Assembly: GCA_004553625.1 (NCBI GenBank)
Contig: SFKX01000002.1
Span: 1-64,000, forward strand
Direction: 5' to 3'
Origin: Clostridiales bacterium
GTDB lineage: Bacteria > Bacillota_A > Clostridia > Oscillospirales > Oscillospiraceae
DNA: 64,000 bases
The notes beneath the pieces are model-generated. The model searched no databases. It saw nothing but the letters and a program-made list of their open reading frames with translations, and was not told where the DNA came from. A program made the translations under genes and the position numbers. Of the stretch, positions 51,588 through 60,580 are shown piece by piece. Position 1 is the first letter of the stretch; each line of letters opens with the position of its first letter.

Positions 51588-52877
51588 TCACGCCGCACGC
51601 TGGATCAGCTCCACGCCTACAAAGCCGCGCACGCGGCGGCCTCCGGGCAGGTAGATGTTGTTGCTCTGCTCGAGGCCGTAGAGCTCGAGGTTCTCGCAGA
51701 CGTACAGGCTGAAGCTCCGCGCCGAGAGCGCCTTGAGCGCGTTGTCCTCGCACCATAGCCGGTACACGGCGTAGAGGTCGCGGCTGCTCGCCTCGGAGTC
51801 GGCCCGAAAGCGTATGTAGCCCTCGCTGCGCATGAAATCCACCACGTTGTTGCCGTCGCTCACCGCCTCGGTCATGTTCCCGCGGGCGCGCTCGCTGAGC
51901 GTGAAGCTGTAGCCGTTTGCAATGAGCCGCCTCAGGCCCTCGAGGCACCAGAGGAAGATGCCCTCTGCCTCGGCGCACATCCGCTCGGCGATGAAGGGGT
52001 CGTCCGTTCGGCCCGCGGCCTTCGGCCTCGTCGTCAGGATGATCTGACGCCGGAAAAAGCCCTCGCTGCGGTCGTAGAGCGCCTTGAGCGAGCCGTTGCC
52101 GAAGCCCAGGAAGCGGACGTACAGGTCACCCTGGTAGCTCTGCTGGCCCTTGCGCTCGAGGTCCATGGGCAGCTCGGCGGTGACGATGGCCTTGATGTAG
52201 TTCGTCTGCGGCAGGGCCTCGAGCTTCATGTCGTCGTCGAGCATCACCAGCTCGTGCTCCAGATCGGCGCGGGCGAAGCGGCTGGTCTCGACCTTCGCCA
52301 TGCTGCCCGTTGCCATGTTCGTGCCGAACAGCGCACGCAGCACCAGCCCAATGCGGCTCTTGCCTTCACCGCCGCGCCCGATGAGCATCAGCAGTTTCTG
52401 CCCCTTCGTCGTCGGCAGCAGGCAGTAGCCCATGAACTCCTGCAGCGTCGGGATGTCCTCGGGGTAGAGCAGCTCGCCGAGAAAGCGCAGCCAGGTCTCC
52501 GGCGCCGCCGCGCCCTCGTTGTAGGCCACGGGCAGACGGTTGCGGCAGAACTCGCGCTCCGCGAGAAAACGCCCGTCGAGAAAGAGCGTGCCGTTTGCGA
52601 CGTGGATGCGGTCACGCTGGATGGGCAGGTCGGGCGCGTAGGCCTCGAGCCGCAGGGCTTCGAGCAGGTTCGCCACGCGCTTCGTGAGCCCGGTCTGGAA
52701 GAAGGGCTTGAGCTCCTCGTAGATCGCGCGCCTGAGCGCGTCCTCGTCCGTGACCCGGCCCTCGACGGTGAAGAAAGTGCCGTTCACGCTCTTCATCGGG
52801 TGGGTCTTGAGGAACTCTTCGCAGAATTTGACCTCATTGACGGTCTTGCCGTCGTACCATTCCGGAAACTCAACCAT
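51588..52877 (-). CDS. Phage/plasmid primase-helicase (SF3, P4-type, DUF5906-like)
   Basis: 429 residues. Superfamily 3 helicase core: Walker A IGRGGEGKSRIG (about 168-179), Walker B LVMLDDDM and motif C region FLGFGNGSLK. A D5-type N-terminal region precedes it and a winged-helix-like C-terminus ends it. Such proteins unwind the replication origin of satellite phages and integrative elements. The primase zinc-finger protein is encoded just upstream with an 8-base overlap. Ribosome site GGAGG before ATG 52877. Confidence 0.85.
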   Translation of the reverse strand: MVEFPEWYDGKTVNEVKFCEEFLKTHPMKSVNGTFFTVEGRVTDEDALRRAIYEELKPFFQTGLTKRVANLLEALRLEAYAPDLPIQRDRIHVANGTLFLDGRFLAEREFCRNRLPVAYNEGAAAPETWLRFLGELLYPEDIPTLQEFMGYCLLPTTKGQKLLMLIGRGGEGKSRIGLVLRALFGTNMATGSMAKVETSRFARADLEHELVMLDDDMKLEALPQTNYIKAIVTAELPMDLERKGQQSYQGDLYVRFLGFGNGSLKALYDRSEGFFRRQIILTTRPKAAGRTDDPFIAERMCAEAEGIFLWCLEGLRRLIANGYSFTLSERARGNMTEAVSDGNNVVDFMRSEGYIRFRADSEASSRDLYAVYRLWCEDNALKALSARSFSLYVCENLELYGLEQSNNIYLPGGRRVRGFVGVELIQRAA

Positions 52878-53343
52878 CGCGGGCCTCCATCAAACGTGTG
52901 GTCTCCCGCTCGATGTGCCGCGTCTCGGCGCCGCCGGCGCCAACATCGAGCAGGTAGCCCGTCCACTCGCCGAGCCGGCAGGCCTCGGCATATTCTTCCC
53001 TGGGCTCCTCGCCCATCGCCCTCGGCGCGAGCGCCCGGCGGCAGCGTTCCAGCTCCCGTTTGCAGGCCGCGAGCCCTCGCGGGTGCGCCGCACCTTGGCC
53101 GAAGTCCGCCTCGAGCCGCCGCGCCGCCTCGGCCTTCGAGCAGCCGAGCAGGCCCGCCGTGAGGTCCACCACGTCCCCGTGCGCGCCGCAGCTGAAGCAG
53201 TGGAAGTGGTCGTCGTAGAGCTTCAGGCTCGGCACCCTGTCCTCATGGAACGGGCAGCGCATGAATCCGCGCCGTACCGTCCCATACCTCTCCGCCGCCT
53301 CTTCCAGCGGCGCCGCGTGTCTCAGCACGCTGTAGTTTGTCAT
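52870..53343 (-). CDS. CHC2 zinc-finger primase-like protein
   Basis: 157 residues. A CHC2-type zinc-binding domain (about 28-60): CPFHEDRVPSLKLYDD followed by FHCFSCGAHGDVVD, as at the N-terminus of DnaG primases. No TOPRIM catalytic domain follows, so it must act with another protein, probably the SF3 helicase gene it overlaps. The second ATG (53343) is chosen because AAGGAGG is then 7 bases upstream. Confidence 0.85.
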   Translation of the reverse strand: MTNYSVLRHAAPLEEAAERYGTVRRGFMRCPFHEDRVPSLKLYDDHFHCFSCGAHGDVVDLTAGLLGCSKAEAARRLEADFGQGAAHPRGLAACKRELERCRRALAPRAMGEEPREEYAEACRLGEWTGYLLDVGAGGAETRHIERETTRLMEARDG

Positions 53344-53368
53344 TCGCATTCCTCCTTAAAGTAGATGT

Positions 53369-53404
53369 GAAAAGAGCGTTTGCTCTGCGGCAAACGCTCT
53401 TTCT
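53369..53404 (-). terminator. Terminator downstream of the sigma-like gene
   Basis: An 11-bp stem (AGAGCGTTTGC / GCAAACGCTCT) with TTTT on the minus strand. Confidence 0.8.
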
Positions 53405-53488
53405 TCGGGGCTGCGGCTGCCCCTCTACTTATACATGGATTTTGAAGGGCCGAATTTTTCCTGAAATCAAAAAATTTTTTCAAATTTT

Positions 53489-54415
53489 TTATTCGAGGCT
53501 GCTCTGGTACTCCTTCGTGATAAAGTCATCATACGCTTCGGCCAGTTTGGCGATGCGCTTGTGGACGGCACTGGCGGTCTTGAAACCCACGGCGTCCGCT
53601 ATCTCCTGCTCAGTGCGGCCCTCCATGCGCAGGCGCAGTATCTCGCAGTCCTTTTCGGTCAGCCGGCTCCTGAAGGCCTCGACCTTGCCCTCGGAGAGCA
53701 CCTTGTTCTCGAAATCTGCACGCGGGTCGGCGATGTCCATGATGTCGCCGCCCTCTTCAACCATCTCATCTAATGAGACCGATTTGTTGCTGGGGCCGTG
53801 GTTCCAGTGACGCATGAAATCGTTGCGAACTGTGCTGTTTTTGGCCTCGTAGTCCTCAATGGTGCGGTTTTCCCAGATGGCGTCGATCATGGGCTGCCAA
53901 TGCTCCTGCTCGATGACCATGTTGGTCAGGATACCGACCAGCTCACCGAAATCCTCGTAGCTCAACCATTCCATTTCACAGTCTGGCTGCATGGTATAAA
54001 GCTCTTGAAACGATGTGTGGTTCCTCTCGATCTCGCGGCGAAAGTACAGGAGTATGGTATATGAGAGCCTCCAAAGCGGAAAGTGCCCGCTGTATTTAGC
54101 GCGGCTGCCGGGTATCTCTCTGTAGTTGCCGCGGCTGTCCTTGACCTGAAAGAACTGCCAGGCCGACCACGACCAGCAGTCCCAGACGAGCTCGGCGAAC
54201 TTGTCCTGCTTTATGATGTCGAGGCACTTCTGCGAGCGCAGCGCCTCGAACGGCCGGCGAGGAATCTCCAGCGCCGGCGGCCACTTTTCAACAAACACCT
54301 GAGGCAAGAGATAAAACATAGTGAGCCACGAGAGATACGAGTCCTGCGGTATCTCGATGATGCCGCCCGGCAAGACGACGATAAAGCCCTTCGGCCCCTT
54401 CCCAACTTTCTGCAT
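53489..54415 (-). CDS. Hypothetical protein with sigma-70 region 4-like helix-turn-helix
   Basis: 308 residues. The C-terminal about 60 residues (LTEKDCEILRLRMEGRTEQ, EIADAVGFKTASAVHKRI) form a sigma-region-4/LuxR-like helix-turn-helix. The first about 240 residues, rich in Trp and aromatic residues, match nothing I recognise. ATG 54415 with GGAGG upstream is preferred to a TTG at 54448. Likely a regulator of the element; no region 2 is evident, so a true sigma factor is doubtful. Confidence 0.55.
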   Translation of the reverse strand: MQKVGKGPKGFIVVLPGGIIEIPQDSYLSWLTMFYLLPQVFVEKWPPALEIPRRPFEALRSQKCLDIIKQDKFAELVWDCWSWSAWQFFQVKDSRGNYREIPGSRAKYSGHFPLWRLSYTILLYFRREIERNHTSFQELYTMQPDCEMEWLSYEDFGELVGILTNMVIEQEHWQPMIDAIWENRTIEDYEAKNSTVRNDFMRHWNHGPSNKSVSLDEMVEEGGDIMDIADPRADFENKVLSEGKVEAFRSRLTEKDCEILRLRMEGRTEQEIADAVGFKTASAVHKRIAKLAEAYDDFITKEYQSSLE

Positions 54416-54581
54416 AAGCTGCCTCCATTCTGCAAACTGCTTCGGCAAATGCCAAAATATGCACTGATTATACGGTCAGAAAGGACATAAAATCAACAAA
54501 AATCGCTCGACAAATTGCGACAATATGCGCAATTTGTGAATACAGCGCGCAGCTGTGTTTAAGACGCCAACACCTGTATTG

Positions 54582-54622
54582 GAGCAAAACTCTCCCGGCA
54601 CGAGGCCGGGAGAGTTTTGCTC
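54582..54622. terminator. Perfect 17-bp inverted repeat, probable bidirectional terminator
   Basis: GAGCAAAACTCTCCCGG and its exact complement flank a 7-base loop; the outer part is A/T rich on both strands (AAAAC, GTTTT). Confidence 0.6.
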
Positions 54623-54696
54623 ATATGGGTTTGGGACGGAGTCTCAACAAGCGCTTTTGCAAAATGGGGCAGAAACGCGACCCCTTCGGTAAACAT

Positions 54697-54725
54697 TAAA
54701 AAGGTCGCTTACTGCGACCTTTTGC
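54697..54725 (-). terminator. Probable terminator of the CRISPR transcript
   Basis: AAAAGGTCGC pairs with GCGACCTTTT; on the minus strand it ends in TTTTT. It lies just past the leader-distal end of the array. Confidence 0.6.
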
Positions 54726-54851
54726 TTTATATGTTCTGACGTCAACGGTGTATCAAGCCTTCGATATAAACATCGTGCCGCCATGCTCCCGCGCTGAGCA
54801 TGTTGGGTGAGTGTCCGGACACTCCCATTGCTTGCACGATATTTCATTAGT

Positions 54852-55639
54852 GTTTCTATCCACGTACCCCGTGCGGGGTACGACCGTTTTTGGCCGCGTA
54901 TTCGCAGGAGCTTGAAAATATTTCTATCCACGTACCCCGTGCGGGGTACGACCGAATTAATACGCTCGCTTTGCTCGCCAATATCATATTTCTATCCACG
55001 TACCCCGTGCGGGGTACGACGTCCGCATATCTGCGTAGAAAATCCGGTGTCCAGCATTTCTATCCACGTACCCCGTGCGGGGTACGACGACTGTGCTGGC
55101 CGTGCTTTCGGTGCTCGGAGTATTTCTATCCACGTACCCCGTGCGGGGTACGACTTCTGGAAGAATCGGGAGCAGACGACGTATATTGGCATTTCTATCC
55201 ACGTACCCCGTGCGGGGTACGACGGAGCGTGGAGAGGGCGGTGGCGGCTTGCTCGATATTTCTATCCACGTACCCCGTGCGGGGTACGACCGGATTTCGA
55301 GGATTACAAAGCCGCTGTAAGCGTTATTTCTATCCACGTACCCCGTGCGGGGTACGACGCATCGCTTTATACGTGGATATATCAGCGCTACGCATTTCTA
55401 TCCACGTACCCCGTGCGGGGTACGACTCGACGATATTCCCGTCCACGACAGTCGAGACGGTATTTCTATCCACGTACCCCGTGCGGGGTACGACCAGTAA
55501 TAGGCAATAGCCTGGAAGTGGTGAAACATGAAACTGATTATTTCTATCCACGTACCCCGTGCGGGGTACGACAGCAGAACTCAAAGAAGAATTCCCTGGC
55601 ATCAACATTTCTATCCACGTACCCCGTGCGGGGTACGAC
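54852..55639 (-). CRISPR. Type I-C CRISPR array, 12 repeats and 11 spacers
   Basis: The 33-base repeat (minus strand, begins GTCGTACCCCGCACGGGG and ends GTGGATAGAAAT) recurs at 54852, 54920, 54988, 55056, 55122, 55191, 55258, 55326, 55394, 55462, 55540 and 55607. It has the strong central stem (GTACCCCG/CGGGGTAC) and GAAAT tail of I-C repeats. Spacers from the leader side are 34, 45, 35, 35, 35, 34, 36, 33, 35, 35 and 35 bases. Only the most distal copy (54852) differs, in its last base, as expected at the old end. Reading is toward lower coordinates, away from cas2. Confidence 0.97.
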
Positions 55640-55797
55640 AGCAAAGTGTGACAAATCAAACAATCTGTTTTGTATACTTGCCTAAAACTATTGAAGCACC
55701 TGGCAAGTGCTTCTCAATATTTCCCTTGAAATGGCATATTATGCCGACAAATCCGGTGCGAAGGTGTTTGGGATTTCGTGAGAGCTTGACATTCGCA
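55640..55797 (-). promoter_or_regulatory. CRISPR leader
   Basis: 158 AT-rich bases between the cas2 stop and the first, least-altered repeat. Contains a hairpin (GAAGCAC / GTGCTTC, about 55693-55713) and a possible -10 box TATACA about 25 bases before the repeat. It should hold the array promoter and spacer-integration signals. Confidence 0.8.
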
Positions 55798-56088
55798 CTA
55801 GAGTATTAGTATGTCATCCTGACCCCACTCTGGGGCACGGCCTATGTGCTCGACCTTGTTCTTGTAACTGTTGCCAAGCTGATATAGGCGTAGGCTATCG
55901 TGCTCAGGGTCAATAATTGCGGCCAATCTAGCCTTGAATGCAACATATTGCGCCGCATCCAGCAGGCATTCGAACACCGAGTTCTGCACGCGCTGCCCAC
56001 TGTTGACGCAAACTTTTGCAATTCTTCTCAGTCTGCGTTTCCCTGCGGCGGTCTCGGTATTTACATCATAAGTCACCAGAACGAGCAT
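55798..56088 (-). CDS. cas2: CRISPR-associated endonuclease Cas2
   Basis: 96 residues. VTYDVNTET with the conserved Asp at the end of strand 1, RRLRRIAKVCVNSGQRVQNSVFEC and the IDPEHDSLRLY segment are typical of the type I-C Cas2. Works with Cas1 as the spacer-integration complex. The start is the ATG at 56088, 7 bases after the cas1 stop; the longer opening to 56247 lies within cas1. Last gene of the cas operon. Confidence 0.95.
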   Translation of the reverse strand: MLVLVTYDVNTETAAGKRRLRRIAKVCVNSGQRVQNSVFECLLDAAQYVAFKARLAAIIDPEHDSLRLYQLGNSYKNKVEHIGRAPEWGQDDILIL

Positions 56089-56095
56089 TATGTCC

Positions 56096-57127
56096 TCACT
56101 TCCAGAAAAACGGAGGATACCGCTCAAGATCCCCGCGGAGAGTTCGCGCCAGCAGCAGAGCCTGCACATAAGGCACAAGTCCCCATGCAATCTTTTCTCC
56201 GAGGAAAGGATGTGTGAGCGTTTCTTGTCGGCGCTTTTGCCACGCACTCAGGAAAGCTCGTCGCCCTTCGTCTGTCAGCAGCACAGCTCCGCTTTCCTGG
56301 CGCCTGCAATGTTCAGCTGTGAGTATTCTTTGATTTATGCACGACAGCACAAAGCGATCAGCACAAACACATCTCAGCTCCTCCATAATATCCAGAGCCA
56401 GACTGCTTCGACCAGGGCGAGGGCGGTGCAGAAAGCCTACATATGGGTCAAGCCCCACACCCTCAAGCGCAGAAGCGCACTCCCTCGCAAGGAGGGAATA
56501 GGCAAAGCCCAGCATGGCATTGACAGGATCGAGCGGAGGGCGCCGGCTGCGGCCTGTAAAGGCAAATGTCTCACGCTGCTGTAAAATCAGACTGTCAAAC
56601 CCGGCGAAATACTTTTGTGCCGCTTCACCCTCAAGCCCAAGCAATTCGCCATATGTCTCACAGGTCTCAACGCTCGCAAGCGACGTTGCCAGCTGTGATG
56701 ACAATCGTTTTATATCCTCCACCGGCACCCGCATAGGATGGTCGCGCGTCGCACGCTCAAGCACCCAACGCGCATTGTAGATCTTCCCCAGAATAAAGCC
56801 TTTTGCCATCCTTATGCTCTCAGACGGCGAGTCCGAAGCCCTGTACTGCGCCTGCCTGAGCAGTACGTTGCCCCGTGTTTCGCCAACGGTTCGGGCAAGA
56901 AATCTGCCGCGCGGAGTAAAGAACGCCAAGTCTACCCCGCGCTGTGCACAGGCTCCCATAAGCGCCGGGGATGCCCCCGCATAAGCAAAGGACAAAATGC
57001 CCTCAAGTGTGTGCAGGGGAAAACGGGCAGATTCCTCTTTATTTCGGTTGACTACGACATTCTCTCCGTCCAGACTCAGATAACTGTCCTCAGACAGTAC
57101 AAAAAGAGTGTTGAGCAGAGTCCTCAT
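56096..57127 (-). CDS. cas1: CRISPR-associated endonuclease Cas1 (type I-C)
   Basis: 343 residues. N-terminal beta domain (ILSFAYAGASPALMG) and C-terminal helical integrase domain with the metal ligands near Glu166 (LEGEAAQKYF), His234 (FLHRPRPGR) and Asp246 (SLALDIMEELR). Integrates new spacers at the leader-repeat junction. Overlaps the cas4 stop (ATGA). No frameshift or missing catalytic residue seen. Confidence 0.96.
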   Translation of the reverse strand: MRTLLNTLFVLSEDSYLSLDGENVVVNRNKEESARFPLHTLEGILSFAYAGASPALMGACAQRGVDLAFFTPRGRFLARTVGETRGNVLLRQAQYRASDSPSESIRMAKGFILGKIYNARWVLERATRDHPMRVPVEDIKRLSSQLATSLASVETCETYGELLGLEGEAAQKYFAGFDSLILQQRETFAFTGRSRRPPLDPVNAMLGFAYSLLARECASALEGVGLDPYVGFLHRPRPGRSSLALDIMEELRCVCADRFVLSCINQRILTAEHCRRQESGAVLLTDEGRRAFLSAWQKRRQETLTHPFLGEKIAWGLVPYVQALLLARTLRGDLERYPPFFWK

Positions 57128-57795
57128 GCCTCACCTCCCAGCGCATCGTTTATGCGCTCCTTTACATATCCGGACGCGTCCCGGCGCCGGCACAGAACCG
57201 GAAGGCATATTTCCTTAAGCGAACAGGCATTGCAATGCTTCCCAGGCCTTACTTTTGGAGTATGACCCCGACGAAACAGATCATTCATTTCTATTGCCAT
57301 GGACATTGCCTTTTCCCGCAGTTGCGGAGTCATTTCTACAGTTTCCCGGCGGCGCGTCTCAGCGTAGAATATAGCGCCGGACGGCACGTCGCATAAGAGC
57401 ATTTCCTCCAAGGCCATCGCCTGAGCACACAATTGGAGCCTGTCAGCGTCGTTTTCCTTGCTTCTGCCATGCTTGTATTCCACTGGCATCGGCAGCCACA
57501 GGCCATCCCGGCCCTGCAGCTTGACACCCTGTGCGCTTGCGCGAAATTCAACGACATCACATTCGCCGCTGAGCCGCAGCCTGTGAGAAACTACGCGCAT
57601 TCCCCTTATTGTGATGAGATCTCCCCGCTTCTCGTTCAGCGTTTCATCATGTGCCCGCCCGTGCTGCAATCGCCCCTCGGCAGTACGTAGGTTCTCGTTC
57701 CACTGCTGCTCCATGTACGCAAGCGCCCATTGCCTCCGGCAGAAACTAAAGTGCTGGATTCCGGACATTTGAAGGTAATCGTCACTCGCCGTCAT
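57124..57795 (-). CDS. cas4: CRISPR-associated exonuclease Cas4
   Basis: 223 residues. RecB-like nuclease with the iron-sulfur Cys set: Cys in FCRRQWAL near the N-terminus and three in CNACSLKEICLPVLC near the C-terminus. GECDVVEF, then VEYKHG, are the active-site Asp and Glu-x-Lys. Trims and selects prespacers by PAM in I-C systems. ATG 57795 lies within the end of cas7c and lacks a strong ribosome site, so translation is probably coupled. Confidence 0.94.
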   Translation of the reverse strand: MTASDDYLQMSGIQHFSFCRRQWALAYMEQQWNENLRTAEGRLQHGRAHDETLNEKRGDLITIRGMRVVSHRLRLSGECDVVEFRASAQGVKLQGRDGLWLPMPVEYKHGRSKENDADRLQLCAQAMALEEMLLCDVPSGAIFYAETRRRETVEMTPQLREKAMSMAIEMNDLFRRGHTPKVRPGKHCNACSLKEICLPVLCRRRDASGYVKERINDALGGEA

Positions 57796-58624
57796 ACACT
57801 TCAACCGCCAGGCCGGGCAGTTCGGCGCAGCTTATGTCGTAGTCCTCGATGCGGCGCGGGTCCTCGACCTTTTTCTCCACCTTGAGGAGGCGGTGGACCT
57901 TTGCAGAGGAATACTGGCCGTTCTTGCAGTTGTGTTTCCACCAGTAAAGGCGCAGCACCTCCATGCTGCCCTCGGGTCTTGCTGAAGATACGTCGTTTTC
58001 AAAGAGCGTGCGCAGGGCCTCCTTCATGACCTCCGCATCCGCGTCGGTAAAGCCGGTCTTCTCGGCCAGCTGGCAGTTAATGCTGCCGTAAGTCGTGTAC
58101 AGCCCGAAACCGATGCGGTGCTTCATTCCCATCGTATCGCTGGATTTTTTAGCCGCGGGCTCGCTGTTAACGCTTTTTGTTATCTGAACACTGTCAATTA
58201 TGACCGGATCCGCACTGAAGGCCGGGTGTATTGAGACAGGCCCGCGCACTCCGACGGAGACGCCGTCGTCCTTGCTGCCGGACTTGAAGGCAAACACCTG
58301 CCCAAAGCTGCGCACGTCCAGCCAGGTCTCGCAGGCTACACGGGCAAACTCGTCTTTATCCTTGGTCTTCAGCTCCTTGACCGCCTCAGCGCGTTCTTTC
58401 AGAGAGCCGAAGCCGTCGGTGCAGCGGTCATCGGACTGGACAAAAACGCTCTCTCCCATGTCCATCATGCGGTTGCGTATCTTGCGCTTGAGGCAGACGT
58501 CGGAGATCTCGCCGAGGCCCTCGTAGGTCTCACGCGGACGGTTGCCGTTGAGTGGGTCCCCATTAGGGTTAGCGTGGCTGACGGCGATCACCAGGGCAAA
58601 GTCGATCTTGTTCTGCAGAGTCAT
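57782..58624 (-). CDS. cas7c: Type I-C CRISPR-associated protein Cas7c (Csd2)
   Basis: 280 residues. SHANPNGDPLNGNRPRET is the strongly conserved N-terminal signature of Csd2/Cas7, followed by DVCLKRKIRNR and the thumb region DDGVSVGVRGPVSI. It forms the backbone of the Cascade complex along the crRNA. Ribosome site AAGGAGGAG before ATG 58624. Confidence 0.96.
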   Translation of the reverse strand: MTLQNKIDFALVIAVSHANPNGDPLNGNRPRETYEGLGEISDVCLKRKIRNRMMDMGESVFVQSDDRCTDGFGSLKERAEAVKELKTKDKDEFARVACETWLDVRSFGQVFAFKSGSKDDGVSVGVRGPVSIHPAFSADPVIIDSVQITKSVNSEPAAKKSSDTMGMKHRIGFGLYTTYGSINCQLAEKTGFTDADAEVMKEALRTLFENDVSSARPEGSMEVLRLYWWKHNCKNGQYSSAKVHRLLKVEKKVEDPRRIEDYDISCAELPGLAVEVYDGE

Positions 58625-58642
58625 TTTCTTCTCCTCCTTAAA

Positions 58643-60580
58643 TCAGTCGGTTTCTTCGCCGTCGCCGGCGGTCTTGTTCTTTCTGGATGTGAAAAACTCC
58701 TGACGCTGGCTCGCGTAGCCGAGCAGGTACAGCTCATCGAGAGGTTTGTCGTTGAAGTCCTCCATCGGTATTTCGGCCAAAAGATCCAGCATTTTGCTGT
58801 GGACCCAGGTGCTTTGGCCGTTCTTTATGAGTCTGGCGACATATGGCGAGAGCTGCTTTTCAAGGAGTGCGCAGGTCTTTGCCGGATGCTGCGTGAACAC
58901 GACCTCCATACGCTGCGCGTTAGTCGGACGGCGCTCGGCGGCCTTGACTTCGCCTGCGTTCTGGGCGCAGAACTCTATGTAGTCCGCACAGGCCAGTATC
59001 CGCCCGAACGTATAGCTGCGGCTTTGATATCCCTCTTTTACTGCCATTGTGTACTCCTCCTTCATGTTGCGGTCATGGCAGCCTCGCACGAGTGCGCAGG
59101 CTATGCTTCTGGTCTTGCCGGCTTCCCAATAGTCCATGGAAGCGGCGTTGGACGCCCGGTGAACAGCGGAGAGCATGATATCCCGCGGCAGGGGCTTGCC
59201 CTCAGTTATACAGGGCAGCAGGCGTTCGACGGTTGCGTTGATCAGTTTTTCGTCCGCCCTCTCGCCGTAGGCAGCCTTTGCAATGTCGGCAGGTGAAGGT
59301 GCGCCGTAAAAGCTGATGTTCAGCTCCCTGCGCTTGCCGTCCTTCTCCAACTTGAGCCTGCGATAATTATGCTGCCAAGAAAAAGTCGAGTGCCAGTCGA
59401 GTATATTCTTCATAAGGCGCGAGCCGGACAGTTCCCGGTAATATTTCACCGACATACGTCCGGGCGTCGCGGCGTCTAGCACCATCACGCTTATCTTTGA
59501 GTGTTCTCCGAGCTTTGCAGCATAGCCCCGGACAGCTCTGTTGAAACACTCGGCAAAGGCCGTGCGCGCCGTATCGACGCTGATCTTGCCGTCATCAGGG
59601 ATCCCGTCTGCCAGATCGTCCTCGCCGGCAAAGCTGACGGAGTCGCCCGTTACCGCGGGGATCGGCTCGTTTTCCGTGCCCCAGACGAGTATGGTCTGGC
59701 CTCCGTTTGAGATCCCCTGTCTGCCGATGAGCCAGCGCAGCGCACTGTGGGCCTTCTGCGTCGTCTCATAGCCGATGTGCAGTGCCTGCCCGGCGTCCGA
59801 AAAGAGCTCTCCCCGGAAAGTAAAGTTTACGCTGTCGTTGCTGGATACGAGCTTTGCCCGGTCACCCGAGTTCCGTATCTTGTAGGGGCTCAGCTGTGAG
59901 AGCGGCATCTCCCGTCCGGTCACATAGCAGACGCCGCACTCGGTGAACTTAGACGTGTAAAAGCCCGTCCAGCTGCGTCGCGTCTCCTCGTCCTCATGCA
60001 GCGGTGCCCCGTCCACGCGCCAGCGAACGAAGCACTCCGTTTCGTCGGAAAGCTGCCTTGAGATTTGCGGCGCTTCGCCGGCGTAATTCTTCCAGTCAGT
60101 GACGAGTTTCCCGTCATCATCGGTCACCAGCACGCGCTGGCCGACCAGATCAGCCGCCACGCTGCCCCGTTCCACATAGGCGAGCACAGCGCGGACCTTC
60201 TTGCAGCCATAGGGAGAGGCGCACCACTCGCGCAGCTGGGCTATGTATTTGTCAAAATCGCTTTTCTTCTGACCGCCGAAGTCCGCGTAGTCGCCCGCGC
60301 AGTATTGCAGCTTGTCCGCCAGCGGATGCGGCACAAGGCCGGAGGTGCGGGCGGAGGACTCCTCCGTGCAGGGTATGACCGTCGTGGCCTCGTCCGGTCT
60401 CAGCACACGGGCAGACAGGAACTCGCCCGAGCCTGAGAGGCTCATCTCCACCTGGGCCTTCTGCGTGGTGTGCGCCACCGGAAGCAGCATCGGCGCCTCT
60501 CTGTCGCCGCGCATGGCAGGCGCGCCGACTTCGCTCTGGTTTTTCTCATAGGTCTCATAGCAGCGCTCAAGCCAGCCCAT
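58643..60580 (-). CDS. cas8c: Type I-C CRISPR-associated protein Cas8c (Csd1)
   Basis: 645 residues from ATG 60580, which gives the typical Csd1 start MGWLERCYETYE; AAGGAGGTGGAG precedes it inside cas5c. It is the large Cascade subunit that recognises the PAM; in I-C its gene also yields a small Cas11c subunit from an internal start. The C-terminal third (KPLPRDIMLSAVHRASNA onward) is the Cas11-like part; the GTG/ATG codons around 59050-59170 would be worth testing as that start. Confidence 0.94.
   Translation of the reverse strand: MGWLERCYETYEKNQSEVGAPAMRGDREAPMLLPVAHTTQKAQVEMSLSGSGEFLSARVLRPDEATTVIPCTEESSARTSGLVPHPLADKLQYCAGDYADFGGQKKSDFDKYIAQLREWCASPYGCKKVRAVLAYVERGSVAADLVGQRVLVTDDDGKLVTDWKNYAGEAPQISRQLSDETECFVRWRVDGAPLHEDEETRRSWTGFYTSKFTECGVCYVTGREMPLSQLSPYKIRNSGDRAKLVSSNDSVNFTFRGELFSDAGQALHIGYETTQKAHSALRWLIGRQGISNGGQTILVWGTENEPIPAVTGDSVSFAGEDDLADGIPDDGKISVDTARTAFAECFNRAVRGYAAKLGEHSKISVMVLDAATPGRMSVKYYRELSGSRLMKNILDWHSTFSWQHNYRRLKLEKDGKRRELNISFYGAPSPADIAKAAYGERADEKLINATVERLLPCITEGKPLPRDIMLSAVHRASNAASMDYWEAGKTRSIACALVRGCHDRNMKEEYTMAVKEGYQSRSYTFGRILACADYIEFCAQNAGEVKAAERRPTNAQRMEVVFTQHPAKTCALLEKQLSPYVARLIKNGQSTWVHSKMLDLLAEIPMEDFNDKPLDELYLLGYASQRQEFFTSRKNKTAGDGEETD

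Larger units (their letters stand above)
54416..54851. other. 436-bp gene-free region between the element's regulator gene and the CRISPR array
   Basis: Contains the two hairpins listed separately and no plausible gene. A short AT-rich stretch (54470-54540) could hold the promoter of the sigma-like gene. I find no spoVT 5' sequence and no tRNA here. Confidence 0.5.

Noticed and set aside
53489..54415. Calling this protein a full sigma factor
   Set aside because: Only a region-4-like end is visible; no region 2 signature was found.
54680..54695. GCGACCCCTT near 54687 as a possible second attachment core matching the spoVT junction
   Set aside because: The match is only about 10 bases, in the wrong orientation for the far end of an element in a minus-strand spoVT, and no spoVT N-terminal codons are next to it.
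54807..55685. A 292-codon open frame across the CRISPR array encoding a repeated STYPVRGTT/HVPRAGYD-like peptide
   Set aside because: It is only the translation of the CRISPR repeats; no ribosome site, and the repeats are a textbook I-C array.
55640..55797. Shared AATGTCAAGCT between the array leader and the region before the solitary repeat as proof of a common leader
   Set aside because: The shared stretch is 11 bases, and in the latter it is the complement of the cas -35 box; flanking sequences do not align.
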